A DNA stretch of 64,000 nucleotides from Meandrina meandrites (GCA_963693305.1 OY855903.1:36233751-36297750), one strand, 5' to 3'; shown: positions 45,255 through 57,260, numbered from the stretch's first letter. Made by a program: numbers and translations. Notes: generated by a model not told the origin, from the letters alone.

Positions 45255-45397
45255 GTTGGTCGCGGCTCACCTGTTATCTTTAAATTGTTCATTATTTTGA
45301 TTTAAACCTTTTTTTCTGGCACAGGGTTCGATAAAAAAGATTGCAAATGCAAATAAAACACCGTTGTAAAACTTGTCTTTTTAAAATTGTGTTGCAG

Positions 45398-46228
45398 GAC
45401 AAGGAGGAGAAAGAGTAGGCGCCTGAGGAGGTTGAGAAATTAATAGATTATTACAGGGAGAATGAAGAGCTGTGGAATCACAGTGTAGCAAAGTAAAGGG
45501 ACAGGCAGTTAAAGGAGTTAAACCTGAAGTCTTTGAGCACACTTCTCCCAGGCCGCAGTGTGGAAGAAATAAAGAAAGAGTGGACAATTCTAAAAACCAT
45601 TTTCTCGAGGGAAGTAAAGAGGGAGGAGGGGAGCAAAGTGAGCGGGACAGGGACTGATTCTGTGTATTCATCCTCCTGGCGTTACTTCAAGAGTTTGTTG
45701 TTCATCAGAGGGAGTGACGATATTGACCCCCAGACAAGCACTCTGGGTGTAGATGCGGAAAATGTTGAGCCATGCCTCCACAAAAAGCCAAGATCAAACA
45801 AAGTTACACTTGCTAAGGAAATGGAGGAAGCCAAGCTTCAGTTATATAAGGAGGCAGTCAAGTGCTTACAGATGCCTGTCGCTCAAGTGCCCATTACCCC
45901 TACTCCTGCCTCAAATGATGATGAGATAACCTCCTTCTTAAAGAGTGTAGAGATGACTTTGCGACAGTTCTCACGTAGAGATCTTACAAGAGCGAAAAAG
46001 AAAATCAATGATATCATGTTTGACCTGGAGATGGAAATTTTACATGGAGAGAGTGCACAGCCTCAAGCCCCCACACACCCTCACCCTCACACCCTAACAT
46101 CACAAACTACAACTGGCCTTATGCTCTGCAAGGCAGCCAAGGCACCTCCTCACAGACCACTCCTTACACTGTTTGAACAGGGTTATTTTACACTATTCTA
46201 CAAGTTTTGTTTTTCAATTATTTGTTAA
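45398..46228 (+). pseudogene. Double-MADF-like protein, exon 2, with two in-frame stops
   Basis: Begins after acceptor TTGCAG at 45397, in phase with exon 1. In-frame TAG at 45416-45418 and TAA at 45494-45496 (where TAC would give the expected Tyr) interrupt a second MADF-like domain: EEVEKLIDYYRENEELW then LSTLLPGRSVEEIKKEWTIL and YSSSWRYFKSLLFI. From 45497 the frame is open to 46228, with helical residues LTLRQFSRRDLTRAKKKIND-like near the end, as in BESS-type tails. Two nonsense mutations with an otherwise open frame mean a recent pseudogene. Confidence 0.6.
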
Positions 46229-47229
46229 TTTATCATTTTATTAACCGTGATACAGATGCAAATTCTGCACTTGCTGCCTGAGACCTGGACAGGAAAACAG
46301 CATATTTTGTTGTCCCTCTACCAACGATGTTTCCCTCGGTTTTGTCTCATATAATATTGGCAGTCTCAGGATCACAAGCATTCTTTTTTCCTCAGTCCCA
46401 GTCAATAATTAAGTGTTACCAATTAAAAAATGGTAAACAGCTCAGCATGTACTATTTAGTTACAGTTGCACACATGTGGTTGCTAAGCACAAAAGAAGCA
46501 TGAGGCAGTAGCCGAGTGCAATTCTAGCTTCTTGAGTGCTAAGCAAACCTCCCAAGTACATCCATAACTCAATATATAGTACACGCTGAGCCGTATACCA
46601 TTTGTATTATAGCATAATCAAAAGAGAACAGCTCTTAATTTTGCTCAGAGTTCGCAGGGGAATGACGTGAGTGCTGTCATCTACTTGCACTATGGCGTGT
46701 ACAAAGATCTAATCTTTACAATAGAAATAGAACAGTTCAATACATCAGACCTTAATCGACTCTATATTTCAATACATCAGACCAATATGACTCTAAACTC
46801 CTGAAATCAGATAAATTATTTCTGTTGCTAATTCCCTTTTCAGGCTGGCAAAACGCTCGGGTGCTTCTTTCTTCTGCTTTTTCTCCTCGGGCTCAGTTGG
46901 TAAAAGGCAGTCAAAACCCAAATCAAAACAGGGCAAAACTTCCTCCATTTCTTAGCATTTACACTGTACGCGAAAAACTTTACGAGGCTTTACGCGAAAG
47001 CTTAAAATATTTTCAAATTGAGCCGGGAAACAGAGAAAGCGTGACGTCACAACTGTGTTTACATACTCTCATCTAAACACACCTATCGACCAATGAGAGC
47101 GCATGTAGTATTTTAATTATTTTATAATTTGTGATATGAAAGTTGCAAACTAGAATGCGCAAATATTGATTTTCCCCTAAAAAGTTTCGGACAAAATTCT
47201 CCCACACACACTAAAAAGAAACGCGTTGC
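46229..47229. other. No recognisable gene
   Basis: Spacer; frame 46825-47076 has no domain. Confidence 0.5.
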
Positions 47230-47556
47230 TGTTGAATCATGAGCTTTTAAAATTTTGCAGCCCTTTTTCGTAGTCTTTCTTGCAGCTTTTTGTCATTCGG
47301 ATCAGCACTTGTATAAATTTTGCTATTTTCTGTCAACACCTCAGCGTGTTTTTTCATGAAAGTCATGACACTTCTTTACCTCTTGAATGAGTATGAGATC
47401 TTCGATCTGGGAGTAACGGTGAAAGACTTTCTTCTTGGGCTGCTTTTTTTTCTCTTTCTTCTTTGAAGAGCCTGCATTACACGGTTGAGTAAATTTGCCT
47501 TTCAATGCAGCTCTAAGAAAGATGTTATCCTCTGACATTTGGGCTGACATCTTCAC
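47230..47556 (-). pseudogene. Possible Myb-like exon, frameshifted
   Basis: Minus strand from 47556: MSEDNIFLRAALKGKFTQPC, a Lys-rich linker, then FHRYSQIEDLILIQEVKKCH; after a frameshift near 47355 KKHAEVLTENSKIYTSADPN and KLQERLRKRAAKF follow. The helix order resembles the start of a Myb/SANT DNA-binding domain. Weak call. Confidence 0.3.
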
Positions 47557-48982
47557 ACAGCAAGCTCACCAAGATGTGTCCCTTTATATAAAACGGTATT
47601 AATTAATTCTTTCACAGGTGCAGACTTGTGTGAAAACTCGTTTTGTGCATTGTGAGTTGTGTGAAAATGCATGTGCACTGTGGAGAAAAATAAGCCATTA
47701 ATTCTCACAAAGTGGTGTGAAAACTTATGGTGTGCACTGTGAACAAAAACACCACATAACAAAAGAACTGTAGAAAAGGCAGATGTTGCCATTCAACCTC
47801 AGGCGTCAAGACAGAATGCCACGCTGTACTCCGAGTCTTTCATAAACAGCTGGTACAAAACAAGTTGCTAACAACCGTGCACAAGGAGAGGAAATTAAAA
47901 AAAAAAATACCTAAGAATCTTGATTAAATCGGCAAAAACTGCAGTATCGTTCATTTATTGTATAATTTATATACTACAGATGACCGGTTTTTAAACCTGA
48001 TTATGAAAGAAAAGGCATTCCAGGTTTAAACGTTCTACCCATTACAATTGCTCAGGTGGGGAGAATATTTTTTACCGTTAAAAAATTAGGATATATCAAA
48101 AGGTGATGAACTATAAAAGGTGTGAAAAGCGTAACAGTGAAGGAAGGAAAAATATAAACAAGTCTCGTGATTTTCTGAATCAGTCACGATCAGTGAAAAT
48201 GGAAGGGCCTCCACCATATCCAAACTTCCTAGCGAGTGTTTACCCATTGTTCATGTTGCTGCTCATCCAAGGAAATGACTTTCTAAACGACGGCGCAATG
48301 GAGATGATTTTATCACCTTTTTTTCCCTTACCACTCATACAATCAGTTGTTAGTCTGTTTGTCATTATGGCGTCCATAAATATGCCAAAATCCTGCCTAG
48401 TAAAGAGACCTGGATAGGTAGTTATCCTAGGATGTGACCAAAAGCAAAGATTGAATTCACTGTTTTCTTTTTTGTACTTGAGAGTCACACAAAACACAAA
48501 ATGAATTTGTACACAAAACATTAACTTAAATGAAAGGACATTTCTTAATGCAAATTCTAAACTGCAAAACATCATGCAGGGTGAAATGTTCAGTGAATAA
48601 ATTCGTGTCATTTTCAGCAAAGGAAAATACAGTCATGAAATAAATAAAGAGCGTTTACACGATGTCCCCATGGACACTGTGAGTTCTGTTTTTATTAGCT
48701 GTATTTGGTTCATATCTATTTAACCAGTACATGTTATTTAGTGCTTGAAATTAACGGTTGTAAACCTAACATAAACACCACCTTTGAAGCTTAATTTTAT
48801 ACGCATTAAAAAGCACGTGCACATGCATAGAAGCAATTATTTGGCGAGGATATTGAAGTAACGAATTCAAATTCTAATACTTGATCATGACCAGCCAAAC
48901 CAACAAACTAAAAGTGCTAATAACCATAAGAAATACTTTATCTAGCTCTAGGTAGAATAAGAAAGGTGCAAAATGCTAACCT
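47557..48982. other. No recognisable gene
   Basis: Frames at 48103-48417 (+) and 48240-48620 (-) overlap each other and match nothing I know. GTGTGAAAAC/GTGAACAAAAAC words in both orientations near 47600-47760 could be a transposon end. Confidence 0.4.
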
Positions 48983-49336
48983 CTAACTTTCTTCGTTTAG
49001 TAAAAGCTGAACGGACAGGGGGTCTTTGTGCTTCAGAAGGCATTCTTCCCCGTGATTCCTTTTACAATCAAGGAGAAGAGTTGGCACAGCATCCTCTTTG
49101 AGGTGGAGCCTTAGCGGCTTGAAATCAGAACTCAGAAACCTAGGTATCGCCAAATTTTCTCTGAAGCAGTCTGCAGTGAAATGAACCGCACAAATGCGAG
49201 AGTTTTTGTCTGGCTTAAATTCTTTTCTCATTTTTAAAAGCCATTGTTTCCTAAGCTTTGAATTTGCTGGAAACTTAAACATACTTACTTTCGACTTAAA
49301 ATTGTTTAAGCAGTTTGGTGCTGCGCAGAACACCAT
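48983..49336 (-). CDS. THAP zinc-finger exon
   Basis: 117 residues starting MVFCAAPNC. It shows the C2CH pattern of THAP domains: C4 and C9, then a RICAVHF block giving the later Cys and His, and the C-terminal AVPT motif (EDAVPTLLL). THAP domains bind specific DNA and occur in P-element and DDE_4-type transposases and in host regulators. The frame ends NEES at a stop, with a possible donor (AGAGGTTAGC) around it, so a downstream exon may exist. No partner nuclease is found next to it; the DDE_4 relic at 19645-20160 is elsewhere. No lesion visible. Confidence 0.75.
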   Translation of the reverse strand: MVFCAAPNCLNNFKSKVSMFKFPANSKLRKQWLLKMRKEFKPDKNSRICAVHFTADCFRENLAIPRFLSSDFKPLRLHLKEDAVPTLLLDCKRNHGEECLLKHKDPLSVQLLLNEES

Positions 49337-49870
49337 GATGTTCCATTCATGTGAGCTTCCTCACCAAAAGACTTTGAATTTCCTGCGATTTCACAGCAGA
49401 CCAATAGTGACGTTACAATTTTTAGTTCCCAAAATTTCCTGACAATTTTCGCAAGCGCTCTACGATTATGAAGGCCAAAAATAAGCATTTTCCAACTTGA
49501 AATTTCTTTGAAACTTTGGAATATGTTTATTTGGTTCTTAATCAACAAATTGGCCTAAAAAACAATCTTTTGCATTGCCAGTGAAAGAGCCGATGCAAAG
49601 AGCTTCAGTTTTTACGACTGTTTTGCATATGCAAAAAAGGAGTTACTGTAAGGAGTTAAAAGGGGACTTTTGAGGCGGTGGGTCGGTCAGAGGTAAACAA
49701 AAGGCCATTGACAGATGGTTGGCAGACCCGACGTGACTGTCAGTTGGACATTGTCGTTTATAAAGACCAATGACAGACCACTGTACTTTAGGCACTTATT
49801 TTTTTGCTTTGATGGGTATATGATGATAATTTGAAAATCAATTGTGAACATATTCCATATTTATCTTATC
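49337..49870. other. No recognisable gene
   Basis: Likely 5' flank of the THAP exon plus spacer. Confidence 0.5.
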
Positions 49871-49874
49871 TTAA

Positions 49875-50436
49875 CCCATTGGCACCTGCTCCAGCTTTCG
49901 CCAGTCTTAAAAAGCATGTGTTGACAAGTGCCCTTTCCCTTGCTCCCTGAAGTTTTTTGGGTTTTCCTATTGTTCTATAGATAATAGTGGCAAATAAACT
50001 AATCAGAATCTGTTTTCTGCGCATATATTTAGGGAACTCTTGGGGTCCTAGAAAGAAGGTTTTTAGTCTTAATCCGTGCATTCAAAATGTACAAGAAATT
50101 CATGACGCATTGTGGCTCTTGTTTACAAACTTTCAAGGCCTTGTTTTTTATTCTGAACACGGAAAATTCCTTCTTTGGGGATAAAAATGAAAAGGAAAAA
50201 CACTGGTCAATTTTTAAGTTGCTGTAAAGTGGAAAATCATCTAGTACAGAGCGCAAAAACGATGCTGATGAAGGATTCATCTTCCTTTCGCGGCTGCGAA
50301 GACATGGTGTCATGGCACTTCCAAATGCGTTTTGAATGCAAATCACAGACTTGAACACAGACTTAATGCGGCTTGTCAAGATTTCTGAGAACAAAATGGT
50401 AATGCTCATGATTGCTTCAAGTTTGGATGGAATCTT
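49875..50436. mobile_element. piggyBac-like MITE copy 2, left part
   Basis: TTAA at 49871-49874 then CCCATTGGCACCTG; clear match to 39686-40296 of copy 1 (for example CAGAATCTGTTTTCTGCGCA in both). Interrupted at about 50437 by a LINE; the sequence resumes at about 55230. Confidence 0.85.
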
Positions 50437-50437
50437 T

Positions 50438-50464
50438 AGAGTGAGTGAGTGAGTGAGTGAGTGA
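50438..50464 (+). repeat. (GTGA)n microsatellite tail of LINE
   Basis: About six GTGA units at the 3' end of the LINE, the usual tail form of this group instead of poly(A). Confidence 0.85.
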
Positions 50465-50679
50465 CACTTTATTTAAACTCGGAATTACATCAATTCTTAA
50501 ATATTGGTTTTGATGAAAGCTGAGTAAGATTAAAAATGTAAACAGAGATTAAAAAGTGGGACAAACTATCAATAACAAGATTCCATATCAAAGTCAAGAA
50601 TATTATTATCTTCCAGTCCTCTTTTAAAGGCTGCAAGAGTTTTAGCTGACTTAATTGAATTAGGCAAGGAATTCCACAA

Positions 50680-53600
50680 TTAAGGACCAGCGTAAAGAAA
50701 ACTCCTTTTCATAAAATCAGTTTTCGGTAATGGTAAATTAATATTTAATTCACTGTTCCTAATATTGTAAGGATTTCGTGCCTCGACTTTGGAAAATCTG
50801 TCAGTTAAATAGTTTGGGGCTTCACCAGTGGAAATTTTAAACATTTGGGTGGCCCTATGCTTAGCTCTTCGGGTTTTTAAATCAGACCATCCAAGTTCCT
50901 TTAAAACATCCTCTGAGCTTACGTCATAGGCAGTCCTTAAAATAACCCTACCAGCCCTATTCTGTAATTTTTGTAATCTGTTTGCTAGACCTTTAGATAA
51001 ATTATCCCATACCAAATCACAATAGTCAAAAGATGGCTGGATAAGGGAATTATAAATAGTTATAAGAGTATCATTATTAACTAATTGCCTTATTTGTCTC
51101 AAGCCCCCGATTGCAGATGAGACCTTGTTGGCCACATGGTTAATATGAGTGGACCATGATAAATGATCATCAATATGAACACCAAGAGATTTAGCAGATT
51201 AGACTCGTTTTATACTTGTATCACCTAATCTGATCTCAGGAGAATAGCCAAGGTTGGTGAGATTGTAATTAGAGCCAATAATCAAAAATTCTGTTTTAGA
51301 AGTGTTTAAACTCAATTTGTTTGCTAAGAGCCACTGTCTAATATTTTCCAGGTCATAATTTGTACCATTCTGTAATTCAAAATAATTTTTACCAGAAATG
51401 GTTAAATTAGTGTCATCTGCAAACATTCTTGGGGTTGAGAAATTTAAGCAATTGGGTAAATCATTGATATATATTAAAAATAACAGAGGGCCGAGGATAG
51501 ATCCTTGAGGAACACCACAAGGGATATCTGAGAACTCCGAGAGATAGCCATTTAAGTAGCATTTTTGCTTGCGATTAGAGAGATATGAATAAAACCATTT
51601 ATGTGCTGTTCCAGAAATACCATACATCTCCAATTTAGCAAGCAAAATGCTGTGGTCAACTGTGTCAAAGGCCTTGGCAAAATCAAAAAAGACAACAGAG
51701 TTAAGGAGACCATTGTCAATATTGAAGAACCATTCATTAGTAGCATCTAATAATGAAGTAAGAGTAGAATACAGGGAACGAAACCCAGACTGGCAATTTG
51801 ATAAAAGGGAATTTACCGTAAGGTAGTCCTATAGCTGATTATAGATGATTCTTTCAAAAAGCTTAGCAATAACAGAAATGACCTTTTTTCCAACAATCGT
51901 CGCTCAAAATCGGGGGTGCAGCTTATCTGCGGGAACATTTCAAAAAGGTGCCGTACATTTCAGTGAATTGACACTTTTATAAAAGCCTACGTTAGCAGAT
52001 CCTTAAAACGGTAGGCCGCTTTTCTAGAACAGGAAAACATCACACAGCACAAAATTTCCATTCCCCCACAAAGCTGTTTGCAGTGTCGACGACGGCGTGT
52101 AATAAACTTCAACAGTAATAGATTGGCCTGGCCTCCACAAGCGAGAAAATTGCACGTTATTCTCGAGTGTTTGTGTGGTCAAACTTTGCCGTTTAGCACT
52201 TCGATGATAAATTGATTACAAAACTCTCTTTGTGCAACAAGTTTTACTCCGACAGTTGGCTCTCAAATCTATTTATTTGTGCATCACGATAGCCACGAAC
52301 AGCAGAATCTCCATCCATCTTGAAACTTGAGTAAACAAACATCGTTCTTGGCCTAGTCCCAACGTGATCTAATGCCTGGTTACTAAGCTACGAACGTACA
52401 ACAAACGAAAACACGCGTTTTTGTTCGCAAAAATCTGTGGAAAAAAGTGTTGAATGAAGAAATACCTGTCAACAAGTACCAGAAAAAGATCAATCATATG
52501 TCAAAGTTAAAGGAAATGATGCTCATTATATTAAAACGCTAAAATTGTGGGTAAGACTTTGATGTTCAATTCCGTTTCATTGCCATAGTGAGTTACATTC
52601 GATGAAGAAGACTTCTGAAGACTCTTTTTTAAAAAAACTTTTTTTCCAAAATTTAAGTTGCTAAATTCAGGGTGCGGCTTATCTGCGGGTGTTTACGGTA
52701 ATTGTTAAGATCATCAGTGTTATCTTTCTTATGTATTGGGGAGACTTTAGCATACTTCCACTGATCCGGGGAAGATACCACTCGTTATAGAAGCATTGAA
52801 AATTAAGCTTAAAGAAATGCGATATTACAGGAGCAGCCTCCTTTAATAATTTACTTGTTATACCATCTAATCCAGTTGCTTTGGCAACATCTAATTTGTT
52901 TATTAGGTCGAAAACGCACTTAGCTGTAATGGACTTTAATTTAAAATCACAGTCAACTGACTTAAGATAATCAACAAAGCTATAATCAGAGTTGGACAAC
53001 GATGAAGCAAGCTTAGTTCCAATGGAAGTGAAATGAGAGTTCATTAGCTCACAAATTTGTTGAGAGTCGGTCACTGCAACATTATCAATCTTAATGCTAT
53101 TAATACCGCTGCTTTTGGCATTACGACCCATTAATTCATTTAATGTCTTCCAGATTGCACGAGGGTTGCCAGAATTTGAGTCAATATTGGATTTATAATA
53201 ATTAGCTTTAGTCTCCTTTATAATGCAATTTGTCTTATTTTTGACTTTCTTAAACTTAATCCAGTCATCTTGATTGCTAGTCTTTATTGCTTGTTTCTTA
53301 AGGCAATCCCTCTCTATAGTCAATTTACGAATTTCAGAATTTATCCAAGGTGAGTTCTTATTACGCACTCTTCCAGACTTAATGGGTGCATGTTTGTTAG
53401 CTACAGTAAGGAATAGTTCTTTCCATTTGGCCCACATGAGGTTGGGATCTGAATAATCAGCTAATATTCCCCAAGGCAGTTGACTCAGGTCCTCTTTAAA
53501 ACTACTAGAGTTAAATTTCCTGAAGCTTCTGTAAGAAATATACATGTACCTATGCTTAAATTTAGTAGGAACTGAGATTTTTCTAATTACATAAACAAGG

Positions 53601-54334
53601 CTGTGATCACTAATTCCCAAGTGGATAATGCCACTGTCAACTATATGCTTGATATTATTAGTATATATAACATCAATTAAAGTCCTAGAAGACTCAGTAA
53701 TACGTGTGGGTTCTTTTAACAGCTGGTGCAGCTGGAATAGCTCCGCAATATAGTTGACGTTTCTCATGTTACTATTAGGATTAGAAGCCAATAAATTACA
53801 ATTTAAATCACCCATCAAAATAATTTGATTTCCAGAAGAATCTAATTTGGCAATAATAGCTTCTAGTGTGTGAAGAAAGTATTATCTGAGCTGGGTGGTC
53901 TGTAGCAACATAAAACGGAGAAAGACTTACAATTTTCTTTCTTAATATCTAAGCATAAGGCCTCAATGTTATTAGGATCAACAATAGAATGAAGATTACA
54001 TTCAATACTATGCTTTATATAAATACAAACACCCCCTGCATGCCTTTTTCTGTCTCTCCTGATAATGTTATAGCCCTCGATCATCAAGTGAATCTGGTAC
54101 CAGTTGGTCGAGCCTACTCTCATTAATGGCCAGTAAGTCAAGATCTTCAATTTGCATAAAGATCCTAAGTTCATCAATATGTTTAACAAGACTAACTATA
54201 TTGAGAGAAGCCATTTTAAAACCCCTTTTCCTAGGGATTCTCCCCTTGGGTCTGGTTTCAACAGAGGCAGGCTTTGGCAAAGCAGAATTTGTAGGATTTA
54301 ATTCACTAGGAGCCCAAGATAGATCATCCCTCAA
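50680..54334 (-). pseudogene. LINE ORF2: endonuclease and RT, interrupted by frameshifts and a MITE
   Basis: Order on the minus strand: endonuclease start (FKMASLNIVSLVKHIDELRI, LDLLAINESRLD) at 54334-54068; GGVCIYIKHSIECNLHS at 54189-53863; MMGDLNCNLLASNPNSN (DxN), GISDHSLVYVIRK and the start of the RT (KLDVAKATGLDGITSKLLKE) at 53818-52697; then the MITE; then LFERIIYNQL, FDFAKAFDTVDHSILLAK, CGVPQGSILGPLLFLIYIND and the catalytic FADD (51840-51199); then the thumb (QPSFDYCDLVWDNLSKGLAN) to 50680. At least three frame breaks plus the MITE between NNYR and ISVI of the NYRPIS motif. Confidence 0.85.
51883..52697. mobile_element. MITE (pogo/mariner-like ends) inserted in LINE RT
   Basis: About 0.8 kb of foreign sequence inside the conserved NYRPIS motif. 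Right end, read inward, CCGTAAACACCCGCAGATAA; near the left end a direct subterminal copy GTGCAGCTTATCTGCGGG. The outer left repeat is not clear. End style (TACCG... plus internal CTTATCTGCGG copies in direct orientation) parallels the pogo element at 13.5 kb, whose CTTATAACCGAG copies are placed the same way. Confidence 0.65.
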
Positions 54335-54375
54335 AGAACATCAATTAACTTTAACATAATTAATCATGTTTTTGA

Positions 54376-55194
54376 TTAAAAGACCATGGCCTTTCTTTTT
54401 AGGTGTAAACCACCATTGTTAAGGCATGAATCATTAATATTTTTGTGATCAATAAAGTTCCAGCTTCGTTGAGTTGCAAAGCTCTTCAGGATCTTGTTTG
54501 TTTCTTCAATCTTGGGTTTGAAAGCCTCACTATCCTTCCTAGTAATTAAGCTAGATATGGTTACCTTTGTCTGAGGCAATTCCTTTTCAATGAACGTGGC
54601 AAGATCTACAATTTTTTCGGCGTTGTGCCTAGCAGAATCCGCCTCAGGGATGTTATTAGTTCCAACATGCAAGATGACCTCGTCTGGCTTCTTCTTGATA
54701 GTTGGAATCGCATAATGACACATATCATCAACTGAACTACCAGGAAAACACTTGGAGACCACACCAGCGGCTTTCAACATTTTCCAACCTTGTAAGTTTT
54801 TAGTCATCGAATCGCCAAGAATAATGACTGATTTTTTAGGCTTTGATTCAGGCGGATTATCTTGGGGCTTGTTTCTTGCAGCTGCAGTCTCGGTAGGCAA
54901 CGACTTCTTCACTCTGTTCTTCTTGGGATTAGAAGAAACTTCGATCCAAGGAATATTCTCAGTAGGCGTCGTCGTCATGCCAGCATTAATGTGACCTTTG
55001 ACATGAGGTGTTGCTTTTAATTGATCTTCTTGTAGAAGCCTAAGTGCTGTTAAAAGGCTATCTCTTTCCATTTCAAGCAATTTGTTGGCTTTAGTTTGAT
55101 CCCTTAGTTCAGATTTTAAACTAGTAATTTCCTCCTTTAGATCACTGATAGAATGTGAAGGATCCTCCCTGCCCTGGTCAGTTGATGAAGACAA
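54376..55194 (-). CDS. LINE ORF1: coiled coil plus SGNH/GDSL-like esterase
   Basis: 272 residues, no visible lesion. Residues about 15-60 are a coiled coil (ISDLKEEITSLKSELRDQTK then ANKLLEMERDSLLTAL). Residues about 125-265 look like an SGNH hydrolase: VIILGDSMTKNL (block I with the catalytic Ser), GSSVDDM, EVILHVGTNNIP (block III, GTNN) and a late His-containing block (DHKNINDSCLNNGGLHL). Esterase-type ORF1 proteins are known in CR1 and L2 LINEs and are thought to help RNA binding or membrane interaction. The start is just inside the element's 5' end at about 55229. Frame intact although ORF2 is dead. Confidence 0.8.
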   Translation of the reverse strand: MSSSTDQGREDPSHSISDLKEEITSLKSELRDQTKANKLLEMERDSLLTALRLLQEDQLKATPHVKGHINAGMTTTPTENIPWIEVSSNPKKNRVKKSLPTETAAARNKPQDNPPESKPKKSVIILGDSMTKNLQGWKMLKAAGVVSKCFPGSSVDDMCHYAIPTIKKKPDEVILHVGTNNIPEADSARHNAEKIVDLATFIEKELPQTKVTISSLITRKDSEAFKPKIEETNKILKSFATQRSWNFIDHKNINDSCLNNGGLHLKRKAMVF

Positions 55195-55229
55195 CGACAG
55201 CGGGTTGAGGTTCGAAAATTGAGTAACTC

Positions 55230-55330
55230 GCTTTGAAGGATCGGTAAACCTGTTGAGTGAATAATTGATTGTAGAAGCTGTTTGCTAAAATCAAAACTTT
55301 GAATAATTCATTATTGTATGCAGAATAGAC
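55230..55330. mobile_element. piggyBac-like MITE copy 2, right part
   Basis: GAAGGATCGGTAAACCTGTT and following bases continue the alignment to copy 1 (40297 on: GAAGGATTGGTAAAGCCATT). The match fades near 55330, so the far end is lost. Confidence 0.75.
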
Positions 55331-56247
55331 CTTTTTCGCGTTGAGGTCACATGGTCTGTGATGGGTAAACAATACAAAACAAAATGGCATCTCAGAGTGG
55401 TGAAAGCGCACATGGAGAAAGAAAAGATTTAAATTGGACCAAAAATCTTTGTCCTCTTCCGAAGTTCACCACAGAACAAATTCACAACCACCTGGAGGGT
55501 TGTGGTAAAAAGGACATTGGCCCAAAAGTTATATTCATGATGTTTATGTAGGATATGATGAAGGCGCAGGGCATGCAACCATAAAAGCGTCGTGCTTTTG
55601 AAGTCAGCGAAAAAACGAGGAGCCTCACGAGTTGTCTCTAAAATGTGTAAGGGGTGACAACGGAGATGCAAAAGTATTGGAAACCTCTTGTTCCTGTAAG
55701 GCCAGGTACAGTATTGTCCAAAAGTAATGCAAGCGATAATCGCCGAATATCGCAGCGAAGCGATTGTGTGCGATGAATTAGTGTTGAAGTTTATGTACAT
55801 GTAACACGGCCACGGTCGAGCAATAACTGATTCGACGAAGTGCAAATCTTCTCTCTCTTCCCTTGAAGCTACGATGGTTTCCTCTGAAGTCTAAAATTAA
55901 TAAACTTACCTCATTACACTCTAGCAACTGATGGACTTTAACGATGGTTCCACAACCCAGAAGCATCGCAATTTTTGTTTTGTTGTTGCAGTTGAGAGAG
56001 CGGCGGAAATTGATCTCGCTTGCCTTGACACTATTTTAGCTGTGTGTAATACACACAAAGTTTCCCCAATTAAGCCCCAGTCTCTGCGCGAAGAAGGTAT
56101 ACACCATAGCAACAGCTTTTATGCGTGTCAAAATCGCATGTCATTCGCTCTTGCGTCCACGTCGTATTGTTTGCTGCCATAGCAACAGCTTTTTTAAGAG
56201 TGAACCCAGATGTTATTTGTCATTCACTTTCAAACAATCTCGAGGTT
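55331..56247. other. No recognisable gene; 5' region of the Tc1-type element
   Basis: Short frames only. CATAGCAACAGCTTTT occurs twice (about 56105 and 56178), probably in the leader of the transposase gene. Confidence 0.45.
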
Positions 56248-57257
56248 ATGGGTAAAGTTACGAATTATACAAGAACTCGAATCGAGCTCTTGCACAAGCA
56301 AGGCCTTCGCCCGGCCGAAATCTTCAGGTTATTAAAAACCGAAGGTTTAGCTGTCAGTCTTGCTAGCATCGGTCGTATTATCAAGAAATTGAATACCACC
56401 GGCTCCGTGGCGAATCTACAACGCTCTGGACGACCAACAAACATATCTGATGAAGCAAAACATTTCATCGATCGGCAGATGCGAAAAGATGACGAGATGA
56501 CTAGTCGCAGAATCAAGAAAAAGTTGGCAAAACGTGGGATAGATGTGGGTTCGTCTACTGTGCGGAGAGTTTGGAAGCAACTCGGGTGGACTCTACAGCG
56601 CACTGGCTACTGTCAGCTCATTCGGACGTGAACAAAACAAAGAGGTTGGAGTTCGCTCAAAGAGTTCTGGAAAGTGGCGACACCTTCCACAAGGTAATTT
56701 TCAGCGACGAGAGCTCTATCTCGCTCACACAGTAACGCCGCACCTGCTTCAGAAAGGTCGACGAGCCGGCAAAGCGAAAGCCCAAACCAAAGCATCCGCT
56801 GAAAGTACATGTCTGGGCGGGAATCAGCAAACATGGTGCTACAAAGATCTGCATCTTTGATGGCATCATGGATGCTGATCTCTTCTGCAACATCCTAGAG
56901 ACGACACTTGTTCCCTTTGTCCGAGAGAAGCTTCCTGATCACCGGTTTGTTCAGGACAACGACCCGAAGCACACGTCCAGATGGGCACAGGCCTTCTTTG
57001 AGGAGAACGGAATTAACTGGTGGCGTGCTCCCCCAGAAAGTCCCGACTTTAATCCTATCGAGAAATTGTGGCATGAGCTGAAGTTTTACTTAGAATCGCG
57101 AGTCAAGCCACGTAACAAACAGGAGCTGGTAGATGGGATCAAGAGGTTCTGGGAGAGGAAGGTGACTGCCGAAAAGTGCACCAAATACATTGACCACGTG
57201 CTGTACAAGGCAATTCCAGCTATCATAGAGTCCGAAGGAGCTGCGACAAAGTTTTAA
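56248..57257 (+). pseudogene. Tc1/Tc3-type transposase, two lesions
   Basis: ATG at 56248. Residues about 8-55 are the first HTH (ELLHKQGLRPAEIFRLLKTE, ASIGRIIKKLNTTGS), then the GRPTN linker and the second HTH (RRIKKKLAKRGIDVGSSTVR). One frameshift lies at about 56628 (before DVNKTKRLEFAQRV) and a TAA at 56733-56735 where TAC would be expected. The DDE residues are all present: IFSDESSIS, VQDNDPKHTS, and PDFNPIEKLW 34 residues after the second Asp (DD34E). The protein ends EGAATKF at 57257, and a histone-like hairpin follows three bases later. Near-complete, so recently active. Confidence 0.85.
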
Positions 57258-57260
57258 AAC

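Larger units (their letters stand above)
50437..55229 (-). mobile_element. CR1/L2-like LINE inserted in the piggyBac-like MITE
   Basis: Minus-strand LINE with two ORFs. The 3' end is a (GTGA)n run at 50438-50464 on the plus strand, which is (TCAC)n on the minus strand, just after an AATAAA. ORF1 (54376-55194) has a coiled coil and a GDSL-like esterase; ORF2 (54334-50680) has endonuclease and RT, split by frameshifts and by a MITE at about 51883-52697. Insertion interrupts a MITE copy, which dates it younger than that MITE. Confidence 0.85.
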
